NCBI RefSeq assembly: GCF_900102135.1
Contig: NZ_FMVJ01000005.1
Location: forward strand, 336,736-400,735
Source of the DNA: Microvirga guangxiensis
Lineage (GTDB): Bacteria > Pseudomonadota > Alphaproteobacteria > Rhizobiales > Beijerinckiaceae
Reading direction: 5' to 3'
DNA: 64,000 nucleotides
The notes under the pieces were generated by a model. That model saw only the letters and a program-made list of their open reading frames with translations, did not search any database and had not been told where the DNA came from. Shown piece after piece: positions 27,273 to 36,272 of this stretch (position 1 is its first letter; every line of letters starts with the position of its first letter). Made by a program: the position numbers and the translations under genes.

Positions 27273-27914
27273 TCATTCCTTAAGGGCTCCACCGCCACCT
27301 TCCGGCCGGACACCTATGAGAAGTGCCATGCGGACGAGTTCGGAGAGGCTGGATGCCTGCATTTTCGACATTACGTTCGCCCGGTAGATTTCGACAGTGC
27401 GGGGACTTATTCCCAGGTCGTAGGCGATTATCTTGTTCGCTTTGCCAGCAACAAGGCCTTCCAGGACCTGTTTCTCGCGTTCGGAGAGCGCCTGAACCCG
27501 CGCGCGCACCTCTGCGGTCTGGGCATCGTGATGGGCATGCTGCTCCTGGCGCTTTAAGGCAGCGCGAACCGCAGCCAGGAAAAGATCGTCGTCGAACGGC
27601 TTCTCGATGAAGTCGATGGCGCCTTCCTTCATGGCTTCCACGGCCAGCGGTACGTCTGCGTGACCTGTCATGACGATGACAGGCAATGTGAAGCCTTGGC
27701 CTTTCAGGCGCCTGAGGAACTCGATCCCATCAATGCCTGGCATTCTCACGTCAGTGATGATGCAGCCACTGGTTGGTGTCTTTACGGTGTCGAGGAATGC
27801 GGATGCTGACTCATGGAGCCGTACCGGAAACCCATCAGATGCGAGTAGGAAGGAAAGGGACTGCCGTACGGCCAGATCGTCATCCACCACATGCACGATC
27901 GCTTCACTCGGCAT
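27273..27914 (-). CDS. fixJ: FixJ response regulator
   Basis: 213 residues. The receiver (1-~122) has [14 protein letters not shown], the phosphorylated Asp in [15 protein letters not shown], the Thr in [10 protein letters not shown] and the Lys in IEKPFDDD. A linker leads to a LuxR/GerE helix-turn-helix (residues ~140-205: [37 protein letters not shown]). Phosphorylated by FixL in low oxygen, FixJ activates fixK in rhizobia. The gene starts 11 bases inside the end of fixL, so the two proteins are translationally coupled. Length and motifs match the family fully. The direct target here is most likely the fixK promoter about 600 bases downstream. Confidence 0.93.
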   Translation of the reverse strand: MPSEAIVHVVDDDLAVRQSLSFLLASDGFPVRLHESASAFLDTVKTPTSGCIITDVRMPGIDGIEFLRRLKGQGFTLPVIVMTGHADVPLAVEAMKEGAIDFIEKPFDDDLFLAAVRAALKRQEQHAHHDAQTAEVRARVQALSEREKQVLEGLVAGKANKIIAYDLGISPRTVEIYRANVMSKMQASSLSELVRMALLIGVRPEGGGGALKE

Positions 27915-29442
27915 TCGCTAACTCCTCCTGACTGACAGCACGCAACGTGAATCGGAATGTCGTGCCATGACCGACATCCGACTCGATCCAGATTTTTCCG
28001 CCATGGGACTCGACGATGGTTCGGCAGATCGACAAGCCCACGCCCATACCATGCTTCTTTGTGGTCACGAACGGTTGGAACAGACGCTCCAACACCTCCG
28101 ATTCGATGCCTGTGCCGGTATCGCATACGCTAATTTCCACCAAACCTTCCCGAGGAATGGCATGGGTTGAAATCACCAGCTCGCGCTGAGGCGCATCCTG
28201 CATGGCCTCGATGGCGTTCCGGATGAGGTTCAACAGAACCTGCTGGATCTGAATGCGGTCTGCCAGCACAAGAGTTGCATTGGGATCGAAGCGATATAAG
28301 ACGCGCACGCCGATTTCTCGTGCGCCTACAAGGGCGAGGGCGCTCGCTTCCTGGACCAGCTTAGGCAGATTTTCGATATGCCGCTCGCTCTCTCCGCGCG
28401 CCACAAATTCGCGCAGGTGGCGGATGACTTGGCCGGCCCGCAACGCCTGCTCGGCGGCTTGGTTCACTGCTCCTTCCAGCATTCCGACGTCCTTGCCCTC
28501 CATCCGTTGGAGGATGCGGCGGCAGCCTTTCAGATAGTTTGCGATGGCTGTGAGCGGCTGATTGATTTCATGAGCCAGGGTCGAAGCCATTTCGCCGAGT
28601 GCGGTAAAGCGCGACATATGCACAAGTTCAGACTGCAATTCCTGGAGCCGAGCTTCCGTCTTCTGTCGCTCCGTCAAGTCGCGGATGAAACCGGTGAAGT
28701 AGCGCTGGCCGCTTGAACGCATTTCACCGACGGCCAGCTCGATGGGGAAGGTAGAGCCATCCTTGCTTTGCCCAACCACCACACGGCCGATCCCGATGAT
28801 GCGCCTCTCTCCCGTCGTGAGATAGCGATGCATGTAGCCATCATGCTGCTCGCGATAGGGTTCTGGCATGAGAATCTTGATGTTCTCGCCAATGATCTCG
28901 TTGTCTTTGTATCCGAACAGGCGTTCGGCTGCCGCACTGAAGAACTGGATGCGCGCCTGCTCGTCGATGACGATCATGGCGTCTGGAACCGTCTCCAGGA
29001 TCGAGCGCAGATGGGCCTCGCGAGTCTTTAGCGCCTCCTCGGCAGCGACACGTTCGCTGATATCGCGGGTGACCTTGGCATAACCGAGAAGCTGACCTGC
29101 CTCGTTCCTCAGGGGGGTCAGGCTCACATGGGCGATAAAGTGCGATCCGTCCTTGCGCAGGCGGACACCCTGTTCTTCATAGCGCCCTGTGTCGCGAGCT
29201 GCTTCGAGCGCGTGCTCTGCCCTCCCGGAGGCTATGTCTTCAGGGATGTGAAAGATCGAGAAGTGACGGCCGTGGATCTCGTCCTTGTCCCACCCGCTGA
29301 TATGCTCGGCACCCGCGTTCCAACTGACGATCCGGCCATCGGTGTCGAGCATACAGATTGCGTAATCCGTTACGGCATCGACCAAGAGCTGAAAATTGAT
29401 ATATTGTTGCAAAGATGCGGGGGCAGAAACCGAGGCAGTCAA
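27904..29442 (-). CDS. fixL: FixL oxygen-sensing haem-PAS histidine kinase
   Basis: 512 residues with no membrane segment, so cytosolic like the Bradyrhizobium protein. PAS1 covers ~15-130 ([14 protein letters not shown]). PAS2 (~145-255) is the haem domain: His200 in [11 protein letters not shown] is the expected proximal ligand, and Arg206 and Arg220 (IIGIGR) match residues that sense bound oxygen in Bradyrhizobium FixL. His291 in LAHEINQPL is the autophosphorylation site. By my count these fall on the same residue numbers as in Bradyrhizobium. HATPase boxes are NAIEAM, DTGTGI and GMGVGLS. Oxygen on the haem turns the kinase off; its partner is FixJ. Position 214, His in Bradyrhizobium, is Arg here. 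Confidence 0.95.
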   Translation of the reverse strand: MTASVSAPASLQQYINFQLLVDAVTDYAICMLDTDGRIVSWNAGAEHISGWDKDEIHGRHFSIFHIPEDIASGRAEHALEAARDTGRYEEQGVRLRKDGSHFIAHVSLTPLRNEAGQLLGYAKVTRDISERVAAEEALKTREAHLRSILETVPDAMIVIDEQARIQFFSAAAERLFGYKDNEIIGENIKILMPEPYREQHDGYMHRYLTTGERRIIGIGRVVVGQSKDGSTFPIELAVGEMRSSGQRYFTGFIRDLTERQKTEARLQELQSELVHMSRFTALGEMASTLAHEINQPLTAIANYLKGCRRILQRMEGKDVGMLEGAVNQAAEQALRAGQVIRHLREFVARGESERHIENLPKLVQEASALALVGAREIGVRVLYRFDPNATLVLADRIQIQQVLLNLIRNAIEAMQDAPQRELVISTHAIPREGLVEISVCDTGTGIESEVLERLFQPFVTTKKHGMGVGLSICRTIVESHGGKIWIESDVGHGTTFRFTLRAVSQEELANAE

Positions 29443-29575
29443 AGCGAACTCCAGTCCTGGATAGTTCTCCAGTCACCGGCAAAGGCCAATATGGGGAGAA
29501 CGGTCCCATTCCTGTGCCGTTCCTAGCACAGGCTGATGGAGCTTTGATACATGCGCATACAGCTCGGATCGTAAT

Positions 29576-30691
29576 TTAAGCTATGATCCCGGCTGCCAGG
29601 GCCCCAAGAAGGGCAGAACTGAGGAGAATCCCATCATGGAGTCCGAGCAGCCATCGCGATGGCTCGCCTTCCTGATGAACCCACAGGGTGGTTCCCATCG
29701 TCACCAACGACCACCCAATACCAAGTAGAGCTGTCGATAGGCTGAAGGCAGGGATACTGGTCGCAAGCAGGAAGGCCAATGCGGCCGCTGCCAGTAATGC
29801 ACATCCCCCAAGGGCGATCCATATGGGCCGGACCGCTTGAGGGAGGCCTGCGAGAGCCAGAGATGGTGCATACATGGCGATAACATGCCAGGCAATAACG
29901 CCGGAGACGGCCTCTCCAAGACCACAGCCGACCATGGCAATAGGGGTGGCCCCCATGAAGGCAGTCATGAAAAACCAGCCGGCAGCACCAATGACACTGG
30001 GCCAAACAAGGCGTTGCCATCCCTGAAGGGGCTTGGTCTCGAGGGGCCTCCGGCGCATGGCCCGATATGGCAGAGCCGCCGTTGCAAGGAGCGATCCTAC
30101 ATGCGCGAGCGCTGCCGCTGACGCAATGCCGACAAGAGTGTGGGGAACGGCAACGCTTTCGGCAAGGTTCGCAACTGTGGGAGCCAGCAAGCCAGCAGCG
30201 GCAGCCGCTCCGAAAACGACGAGTATGGAACTCTTGCCTTTAGCTCCAAGCGGCGCGGCCGCATGACGGTAAAACAAGCTGAATCCGCTGGCGATCCCGA
30301 GCCAGAATGCGCCCAGTACCAAGCCCGTGAAGTGCCATTGAAGCAGGGACCATGCCGTCATCAGGCCGCCGGCGACACCGAGACTGGCGCCGAGCGAGAA
30401 GGCGGCACGTCGGCCGAATGCATCGAGCAGTAGAGAGGCAGGCAAGCTGGCCAGCGCCGCGCCGGCGTAAAAGGCGGCATAGGGCAGGGTGGTCCAGCCC
30501 TCACTGGGGGCAAGAGAGAGCCCCGCGAGCGGAAGGATGGTCAGGGTGAGAACCTGCGAGAGCACGGACAAGGCGAAGGCCACCGCAAGCAGCGCGGTGC
30601 CGCCGCGATCTGACATATTGCCGGTAGCTTCTATCGGTTCGCAGAGACAGTCGAGCCGTCCTGCCCGTGGCATGGCAGATGATGTGGTCAT
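29576..30691 (-). CDS. ccoA: CcoA-like MFS copper importer for cbb3 oxidase
   Basis: 371 residues with about twelve membrane helices, typical of a short major facilitator protein. Two motifs that mark the CcoA copper importers are present: M242-TAF-M246 and H269-VIA-M273, with 27 residues between the first Met and the His (28 in Rhodobacter CcoA, where M233/M237 and H261/M265 are needed). The gene overlaps ccoS by four bases (ATGA) and so belongs to the ccoGHIS operon. Import of copper into the cytoplasm would feed CcoI, which moves copper on for oxidase assembly. The family call rests on these motifs and context; generic annotation would say only MFS transporter. Inside the N-terminus, MSDRG at residue 26 is a possible later start. 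Confidence 0.75.
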   Translation of the reverse strand: MTTSSAMPRAGRLDCLCEPIEATGNMSDRGGTALLAVAFALSVLSQVLTLTILPLAGLSLAPSEGWTTLPYAAFYAGAALASLPASLLLDAFGRRAAFSLGASLGVAGGLMTAWSLLQWHFTGLVLGAFWLGIASGFSLFYRHAAAPLGAKGKSSILVVFGAAAAAGLLAPTVANLAESVAVPHTLVGIASAAALAHVGSLLATAALPYRAMRRRPLETKPLQGWQRLVWPSVIGAAGWFFMTAFMGATPIAMVGCGLGEAVSGVIAWHVIAMYAPSLALAGLPQAVRPIWIALGGCALLAAAALAFLLATSIPAFSLSTALLGIGWSLVTMGTTLWVHQEGEPSRWLLGLHDGILLSSALLGALAAGIIA

Positions 30692-30837
30692 GACCTGATG
30701 TCGTCGTCCTTCAGAACGCGCAGAGCCGCACCTTCCACATCGTCATACTGTCCGTCTTTCAGCGACCACAGAAAAGCGGCAAGGCCGGTGAGACCCAAAA
30801 GCAGGGCTACAGGCACGAGATAAATAAGGACTTCCAT
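30688..30837 (-). CDS. ccoS: CcoS cbb3 oxidase maturation protein
   Basis: A 49-residue protein easily missed because of its size. It starts MEVLIYLVPVALLLGLTGLA, one membrane helix, and continues FLWSLKDGQYDDVEGAALRV, the signature of CcoS (WSLKxGQYDDxxGAA). It ends with an acidic DDD tail. CcoS is an inner-membrane factor needed for cofactor (copper/haem b) insertion into CcoN of cbb3-type oxidase. It starts three bases after the ccoI stop, and its TGA overlaps the ATG of the CcoA-like gene. Confidence 0.93.
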   Translation of the reverse strand: MEVLIYLVPVALLLGLTGLAAFLWSLKDGQYDDVEGAALRVLKDDDIRS

Positions 30838-30840
30838 CGA

Positions 30841-33090
30841 TCAGGCCCCCTGCAAGGTTGGAACTGCCCGCGTCTCAGCGCCGGGCAAGGACGTCTCAGA
30901 CGCAGTCTTCGCCTTTGCCCTTCGGGCGCGGAGGGCGTTCAGCGTGACCAGGCTCGACGAGCCGGACATGGCGAGCGCGGCAACCAGCGGGGTCACGTAG
31001 CCGAGGAATGCGAGAGGAACTGCGATCAGATTGTAGACCAGAGCGATCATCAGGTTCTGCCGCATCAGGGCACGGGCCCGGCGGGAAATGGCGAGAGCAT
31101 CGAGGACGGGCGAGAGCTTATCTCCCAGGAAGACCGCATCCGCCTGAGCCTGCGTGATATCGGCTGCGGTAATCGGAGAGATGGACACATCCGCTGCAGC
31201 AAGAGCAGGCGCATCGTTGAGGCCGTCGCCCACCATGAGCACTTTACGGCCCTCGGCCTTGAGAGACTCGATGGCTGCGATCTTCTCGGCGGGTTTAGCG
31301 CCGCCACGCCATTCGCGGAGATTGAGAGCAGCTGCAATGGGAGCCACGGCCTCAGGGCGGTCTCCCGACAGGATACGGCAATCGACGCCTAGATCCAGCA
31401 GTGCCTTGATTGTTGCTGCGGCATCAGGACGAAGAGCCTGTCGCACAAGCAGGATGGCGCGTTCGTGACCGCGTGCGAATGCAATTACCGAGACATCCGC
31501 CTCCTGGCCCACACTTTCAGCCGCGAGATCGATCGCGCCGCAGAAGCTCGGGCTGCCAAGGCGCATTTCGACCCCATGCACAAGAGTCCTGACGCCTTGG
31601 CCTACCTCTTCCGCAACTTCCTCGTACGGACGACGTTCCTTTGCCTCCTGCGCAACGGCGGCGGCAAGGGGATGATGGCTCGAGAGAGCAAGACGGGCCG
31701 CGGCTTCGAGAAGATCCGACCGGACGGCCTTCGCATTGGCTACGCGCATCTCAGGGAGCGTCAGTGTACCGGTTTTGTCGAACACGATGGTGTCCACCGA
31801 GGCAAGGCGCTCCAGGGCATCGCCGGAATTGAGGAACACGTTGGAGCGGAAGAGCGCGCCCGATGCCACGACTTGCACAACCGGAACCGCAAGGGCCAGG
31901 GCGCAGGGGCAGGTGATGATGAGCACCGCAACTGCCGTGATGATGGCATCATGCACCGACGAACCCATGGCGACCCAGACAACGGCCGTGATGGCAGCAG
32001 TCAGATGCACAACGGGTGCGTAAGCGCGGGCGACCTTGTCGGCCAACTGGACATAGCGGGACTTGGCGGCAGAGGCGGTTTCCAGCAATCGCTCCACTTC
32101 ATCGAGAAGCGTGCCCTTGCCGGCAGCGGTTACCTGAAGAGTGAGGGTGCCTTCGTAGTTCATGCTGCCCGCATAGACAGCATCACCAGCAAGGGCGGAG
32201 CGGCGTACGGTTTCACCGGTGACGAGGCTTTCATCGAGTTCCGAGCTGCCCGATATCACGATGCCGTCGACAGCAATCCGCTCGCCGGGACGTACGAGAA
32301 CGCGGTCACCGGGGTTGAGGGCAGCCGTCGGGACGAGAACTGCTTCTCCGCTAGCGTCGATGCGGTGCGCGACTTCGGCCTTGAGGGCGGCGAGATTGCC
32401 GGCCACGGCGCGTGTGCGACGGCGCATGGCCTGATCGAGGTAGCGACCGCACAGGAGGAAGAAAAGCAGCATCACGACGGAGTCGAAATAGGTATGTTCC
32501 GAATGATTGATCGTCTCGACTACCGACATGATCAGCGCCAACATGATCCCGATGGAGATCGGCACATCCATGTTGGTGCGCTTTGCCTTCAGGGCGCCGA
32601 TGGCACTGCGGAAGAAGGGCTGACCTGCATAGGCCACGGCAGGAAGCGCGATGAAGGCGGAAAGCCAATGGAAGAAGTCACGCGTTTCAGGGGTGATGTC
32701 CGTCACATTGCCCGACCAGACCGAAACCGCGAGCAGCATGATGTTCATGGAGGCGAAGCCCGCCACCGCCAGGCACCGCAGCAGCCATTGGGAGCGGCGC
32801 GTCTCCTCTTCCTCGACGAGGCGAGATTGATAGGGATGAGCGCGATATCCTAACCGCTCCAGCTCCCTGACGATGGTAGAGGGCACAAGGGCGCCGTCCT
32901 GCCACTGCACGGAAAGGCGATGCGTCGTGTAGTTGAGCCGTGCGTCCACGATGCCGGCCAGACGGCACAAGCCGCCTTCGATCTCGTCGATACAGGCAGC
33001 GCAGTCGATCCCCTCGATGGCGAGATCGAGATGCGCTGTCCCATCGCCCTGATGTTTGACGAAGATGGAGAGATCGAGGTTCTCGGACAT
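30841..33090 (-). CDS. ccoI: CcoI copper-exporting P-type ATPase for cbb3 assembly
   Basis: 749 residues of the P1B heavy-metal ATPase family. The N-terminal metal-binding domain has GIDCAACIDEIEGG (C-x2-C). Eight membrane helices follow, with the ion-path motif TCPCALALAVP (CPC). DKTGTLTLP holds the phosphorylated Asp, SSHHPLAAAV the HP motif, and VGDGLNDAPALAAADV the hinge. CcoI/FixI is the slow copper exporter that supplies copper for cbb3 oxidase rather than for detoxification, as the position between ccoH and ccoS indicates. Start ATG 33090 has AAGAGAT ahead. It lies in the ccoGHIS-ccoA operon led by a FixK box. Confidence 0.95.
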   Translation of the reverse strand: MSENLDLSIFVKHQGDGTAHLDLAIEGIDCAACIDEIEGGLCRLAGIVDARLNYTTHRLSVQWQDGALVPSTIVRELERLGYRAHPYQSRLVEEEETRRSQWLLRCLAVAGFASMNIMLLAVSVWSGNVTDITPETRDFFHWLSAFIALPAVAYAGQPFFRSAIGALKAKRTNMDVPISIGIMLALIMSVVETINHSEHTYFDSVVMLLFFLLCGRYLDQAMRRRTRAVAGNLAALKAEVAHRIDASGEAVLVPTAALNPGDRVLVRPGERIAVDGIVISGSSELDESLVTGETVRRSALAGDAVYAGSMNYEGTLTLQVTAAGKGTLLDEVERLLETASAAKSRYVQLADKVARAYAPVVHLTAAITAVVWVAMGSSVHDAIITAVAVLIITCPCALALAVPVVQVVASGALFRSNVFLNSGDALERLASVDTIVFDKTGTLTLPEMRVANAKAVRSDLLEAAARLALSSHHPLAAAVAQEAKERRPYEEVAEEVGQGVRTLVHGVEMRLGSPSFCGAIDLAAESVGQEADVSVIAFARGHERAILLVRQALRPDAAATIKALLDLGVDCRILSGDRPEAVAPIAAALNLREWRGGAKPAEKIAAIESLKAEGRKVLMVGDGLNDAPALAAADVSISPITAADITQAQADAVFLGDKLSPVLDALAISRRARALMRQNLMIALVYNLIAVPLAFLGYVTPLVAALAMSGSSSLVTLNALRARRAKAKTASETSLPGAETRAVPTLQGA

Positions 33091-33106
33091 GAGCGATATC
33101 TCTTTT

Positions 33107-33601
33107 CTAGAGCGCTACGCGGCTCTTGGAGCGGAAGACGATCTCCTCCCCGCGCTTCAGATCGATCACAAGATTCCAATTGCCTTCCGGCAGAGGTGTG
33201 AGGCTTCTGAACTGGCCGGTGGATGTCTCCACGAATTCCATTGCGACGTCGTTGCGCTTGTCCGTCGGGTGTCCGAGCCTCACCTGCGCTGTGAGACCAG
33301 CAAGGGCCTGAGCCTTGTCATCGCGAGCCGTGATGATGATCTTGCCGTTCTCGCCGCGCTGTACGTTTGCTTCTACGGACCAGTGCCGGGCATCCTGGGC
33401 ATGGGCGGCTGCCACATCGTTCTTGAAGGTGAGCCCCGCCTTGTAGGAGCTCTCCGTCTCAACGCCGCTGAAGCTCGACACGGCAAACCGGATCATCACG
33501 AAATTCATGGCGAAGATGACGCCGAAGAACGAGATGAAATAGATGAGGACGGTCCGTCCGGTGATGACGCGGGGAGGGCGATTGGCTGTGGTTGCGGACA
33601 T
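33107..33601 (-). CDS. ccoH: CcoH (FixH) cbb3 oxidase assembly protein
   Basis: About 164 residues. One N-terminal membrane helix (VLIYFISFFGVIFAMNFVMI) is followed by VSSFSGVETESSYKAGLTF, typical of FixH, and a periplasmic Ig-like domain. CcoH associates with the oxidase during assembly. ATG 33601 is chosen because GAGAGG lies nine bases ahead; ATG 33607, two codons earlier, sits too close to that site. Between ccoG (13 bases upstream) and ccoI (16 bases downstream). Confidence 0.92.
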   Translation of the reverse strand: MSATTANRPPRVITGRTVLIYFISFFGVIFAMNFVMIRFAVSSFSGVETESSYKAGLTFKNDVAAAHAQDARHWSVEANVQRGENGKIIITARDDKAQALAGLTAQVRLGHPTDKRNDVAMEFVETSTGQFRSLTPLPEGNWNLVIDLKRGEEIVFRSKSRVAL

Positions 33602-33614
33602 ATGCATGATCCTC

Positions 33615-35075
33615 TCAAGGCGCCTTGAAGTAGTCGCTCATCCGTGTGGAATCTCCGGAATTCGGGTCGGTGAGCGTGAAGTGAATGTCGGTCGATGAGG
33701 CAACGTTGGAGCCCTGCGAGCTGACGAGAACGCGAGCTTCCAAAGTCTGGTCGGGGCCGACCTTGACGACGGCGCGCCCCTGCTGATCGATCTCACCCCC
33801 GACGATATCGAGTTTGGCCCCGGGAAGGCCGTCAACGGCAAGGATATAGCTGCGCTCGTCCAAATTCTTGTTCGCGACACGAATGGTGAACCCGTTGCGG
33901 ATCGAGCCGTCGGAAAGGCGGACGAAGAGCGGATTGCGATCGTGCATGACGCTCAGGTAAACCGTCTGGCGCATGGCGAGCGACCCGATCATGATGGCGC
34001 CGACAATCGCAATGATGGCGGCATAGAAGATGGTCCGTGGACGCACGATCCGGCGTACTTCCGGGCGGCCCTCCATGCGGGCCTTCACATTCATATCGGT
34101 GTCGTAGGCGATCAGGTTCAGCGGGCGGTCGATCTTCTCCATCACCGTGTTGCACGCATCGATGCAAAGGCCGCACTGGATGCAATCGAGCTGCAGACCT
34201 TTGCGGATGTCGACGCCGGTAGGGCAGACGTTGACGCATTGATTGCAATCGATGCAATCGCCCGCGGGCAGGCCCTGAAACTTCAAGGCTTCGTTCTTCT
34301 TCATCGAGCCGCGCGGCTCGCCTCTGTCGTAGCGATAGGTGACGTTGAGGGCGTATTCATCGGTCAGTGCGGCCTGGATGCGCGGCCATGGGCACATATA
34401 TGTGCAAACCTGCTCCCGCATGAAGCCTGCAAGCGTATACGTCGTGAAGGTCAGGATGCCGATCCAGATATAGGCGAGCATCGGAGCCTGGAAGGTTGCC
34501 AGCTCATAGACGAGCGTCGGCGCATCGGCGAAGTAGAGAACCCACGCGCCGCCAGTCCACCAGGCGATCATCAACCAGATGAAGTGCTTGAGACCCTTTT
34601 GCGCCGCTACCTTGAGCGTGAGCTTTTCCTTGTCGTGACGCATGCGCTCGCGGCGGTCACCTTCGATCCAGCGCTCGACTGCATAGAAAAGGTCGGTCCA
34701 AACCGTCTGAGGGCAGAGATAGCCGCACCAGACGCGACCTGCGACGGCGTTCATGAGAAAAAGAGCAAGCGCAGCCAGCACCAGCAGGCCCGTGAAGTAA
34801 TAGACTTCCTGCGGCCAGATTTCGATGAAGAAGAAATAGAAGCGCCCGTTCGCGAGGTCGACGAGGATCGCCTGATCGGGGGCGTTAGGTCCACGGTCCC
34901 AGCGGATGAAGGGCAGGAGGTAGTAGATGCCGAGGGTGATGGCCAGCACGACCCACTTGATCGTACGGAAACGGCCTTTCACGGCCTGCGGGTAAATCTG
35001 CTTGCGTGGTGCGTAAAGCGGGGCGTCTTCAGCCTGTGCAGTCGCAAGAGAGGAAGATACTGGAGCGTCAGCCAT
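33615..35075 (-). CDS. ccoG: CcoG (FixG) polyferredoxin-like cbb3 assembly protein
   Basis: 486 residues from ATG 35075. Several membrane helices lie in residues ~60-240, including GYLCPQTVWTDLF and EQVCTYMCPWPRIQAAL, which are FixG hallmarks. Then come two 4Fe-4S motifs, CIDCNQCVNVCP and CIQCGLCIDAC, and a C-terminal Ig-like periplasmic domain. CcoG reduces copper for delivery to the oxidase in studied species. An upstream TTG (35156) would extend the protein across the FixK box at 35139-35152, so that start is rejected. First gene of the ccoGHIS-ccoA operon. Confidence 0.94.
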   Translation of the reverse strand: MADAPVSSSLATAQAEDAPLYAPRKQIYPQAVKGRFRTIKWVVLAITLGIYYLLPFIRWDRGPNAPDQAILVDLANGRFYFFFIEIWPQEVYYFTGLLVLAALALFLMNAVAGRVWCGYLCPQTVWTDLFYAVERWIEGDRRERMRHDKEKLTLKVAAQKGLKHFIWLMIAWWTGGAWVLYFADAPTLVYELATFQAPMLAYIWIGILTFTTYTLAGFMREQVCTYMCPWPRIQAALTDEYALNVTYRYDRGEPRGSMKKNEALKFQGLPAGDCIDCNQCVNVCPTGVDIRKGLQLDCIQCGLCIDACNTVMEKIDRPLNLIAYDTDMNVKARMEGRPEVRRIVRPRTIFYAAIIAIVGAIMIGSLAMRQTVYLSVMHDRNPLFVRLSDGSIRNGFTIRVANKNLDERSYILAVDGLPGAKLDIVGGEIDQQGRAVVKVGPDQTLEARVLVSSQGSNVASSTDIHFTLTDPNSGDSTRMSDYFKAP

Positions 35076-35138
35076 CGAATCCGTCGCAGGTTCTCGGTCA
35101 GGAGAGATCCTGGATAGGGGGAGGGCTGGGGGAGTGCC

Positions 35139-35152
35139 TTGATTTGAGTCAA
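35139..35152 (-). promoter_or_regulatory. FixK/FNR box before ccoG
   Basis: TTGATTTGAGTCAA fits TTGAT-N4-RTCAA. Its centre is about 70 bases upstream of the ccoG ATG at 35075, a normal distance for activation from -41.5 with a short leader. Confidence 0.85.
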
Positions 35153-35158
35153 GCAAGC

Positions 35159-35180
35159 GGCCGGAGGGGCTCCTCCGGCC
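35159..35180 (-). terminator. Hairpin ending the ccoNOQP operon
   Basis: A perfect nine-base-pair stem, GGCCGGAGG with CCTCCGGCC, and a four-base loop. It lies 37 bases after the ccoP stop and just before the FixK box of ccoG, separating the two operons. No strong T-run follows on the minus strand. Confidence 0.6.
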
Positions 35181-35216
35181 TTCAGTATAAATCCGTATGG
35201 GATTGATCGACGCAGC

Positions 35217-36101
35217 TTAGCGGTTCTGGTCGCCGCCCAAGGAGTGAACGTAGAGGGTCAGAGCCTTGATGGTGGTGTCATCAAGACGCCCATGCCAGGC
35301 CGGCATCACGCTGCCGCGGCCGATCATGAGACCCTCGACGATCGTCGCCTTGTCGGAGCCGAACAGCCAGATCTGGTCCGAAAGGTTCGGCGCGCCCAGC
35401 TCCAGCATGCCCTGACCCTTATCGCCATGGCAGGCTGCGCAGTTGTCCGCGAAGACCTTGGCTCCCGCCGCGAGATCGACGCCCTTCTCAGTGGGCAGGC
35501 CCGACAGGGAGCGCACATAGTCCGCCACCTGCGAGATCTCCTCGCGCTTGAGCATTCCGTCGCGGCCAAAGGCAGGCATGGTGCCGGAATGACCCTGGTC
35601 GTTCGTGGAACGCACGCCGAACTGAATGGTGTGGTGGACCTGCTCCAGGGAGCCGCCCCACAGCCAATCGTCGTCGTTCAGGTTCGGGTAGCCCTTGGCT
35701 CCGCCGCCGCCTGCTCCATGGCAGGGGGCACAGTTGTCGCCGAAGGCGGCCTTGCCCTGTGCGCGAGCGAAGGCGAACATCTCGGGATCCTGCTTGATCT
35801 CTTCAAGAGAGCTTGCAGCGAGCTTCGCCGTCATGCCCGAGCGCTGATCCTTCAGGGCCGCGAGCTCGACCTCCACCGCATCGCGGGAATGCCAGCCGAG
35901 GGCGCCCTTGGTGTATGACGATACGAGCGGCCAGGCCGGATAGGCGATGCAGTAGGCGATGGCCCAGACGATGCAGAGATAGAAGGTCCACAGCCACCAG
36001 CGCGGCAGCGGATTGTTGAGCTCTTCGATATCGTCCCAGCTGTGCCCGGTTGTCGCCACGCCCGTGACGGCGTCGACCTTTTCATGTTTCTCATGGGCCA
36101 T
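35217..36101 (-). CDS. ccoP: CcoP (FixP) dihaem cytochrome c subunit of cbb3 oxidase
   Basis: 294 residues from ATG 36101 (MAHEKHEKVD), which has AGGAGG nine bases ahead; longer in-frame extensions are rejected. N-terminal region includes NNPLPRWWLWTFYLCIVWAIAY, the membrane anchor of CcoP. Two cytochrome c domains follow, each with C-x2-CH: CAPCHGAGG and CAACHGDKG, with candidate Met ligands in GTMPAF and SVMPAW. CcoP passes electrons from the bc1 complex or soluble cytochromes to CcoO. Its start is four bases after the ccoQ stop. Confidence 0.95.
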   Translation of the reverse strand: MAHEKHEKVDAVTGVATTGHSWDDIEELNNPLPRWWLWTFYLCIVWAIAYCIAYPAWPLVSSYTKGALGWHSRDAVEVELAALKDQRSGMTAKLAASSLEEIKQDPEMFAFARAQGKAAFGDNCAPCHGAGGGGAKGYPNLNDDDWLWGGSLEQVHHTIQFGVRSTNDQGHSGTMPAFGRDGMLKREEISQVADYVRSLSGLPTEKGVDLAAGAKVFADNCAACHGDKGQGMLELGAPNLSDQIWLFGSDKATIVEGLMIGRGSVMPAWHGRLDDTTIKALTLYVHSLGGDQNR

Positions 36102-36105
36102 AGGA

Positions 36106-36261
36106 TCAATCCTCCTGGAGAGGCATGCGGGCGGCAGCATCGAAACGCTCCTTCCGCGAGGGTGCGAGGGCATAGAGCAGAACCACCAGGAAGACGCCTA
36201 CGAAGTAGAGCAGACCCCAGGTCTGGGCGAATTCAGCGAAGAATTTATATGCGGCTGGCAT
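36106..36261 (-). CDS. ccoQ: CcoQ (FixQ) small cbb3 oxidase subunit
   Basis: A 51-residue protein between ccoO and ccoP. MPAAYKFFAEFAQTWGLLYF begins the single membrane helix, continued by VGVFLVVLLYALAP, then a basic SRKERFD tail, which is the standard CcoQ pattern. CcoQ stabilises the interaction of CcoP with the CcoNO core. Starts 12 bases after the ccoO stop; its 3' end carries the ribosome site for ccoP. Confidence 0.93.
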   Translation of the reverse strand: MPAAYKFFAEFAQTWGLLYFVGVFLVVLLYALAPSRKERFDAAARMPLQED

Positions 36262-36272
36262 GATCTTCGTCC

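Noticed and set aside
31465-32853. Long plus-strand open frame opposite ccoI
   Set aside because: Antisense to the P-type ATPase, whose motifs are complete; the plus frame has no recognisable domain and arises from codon bias.
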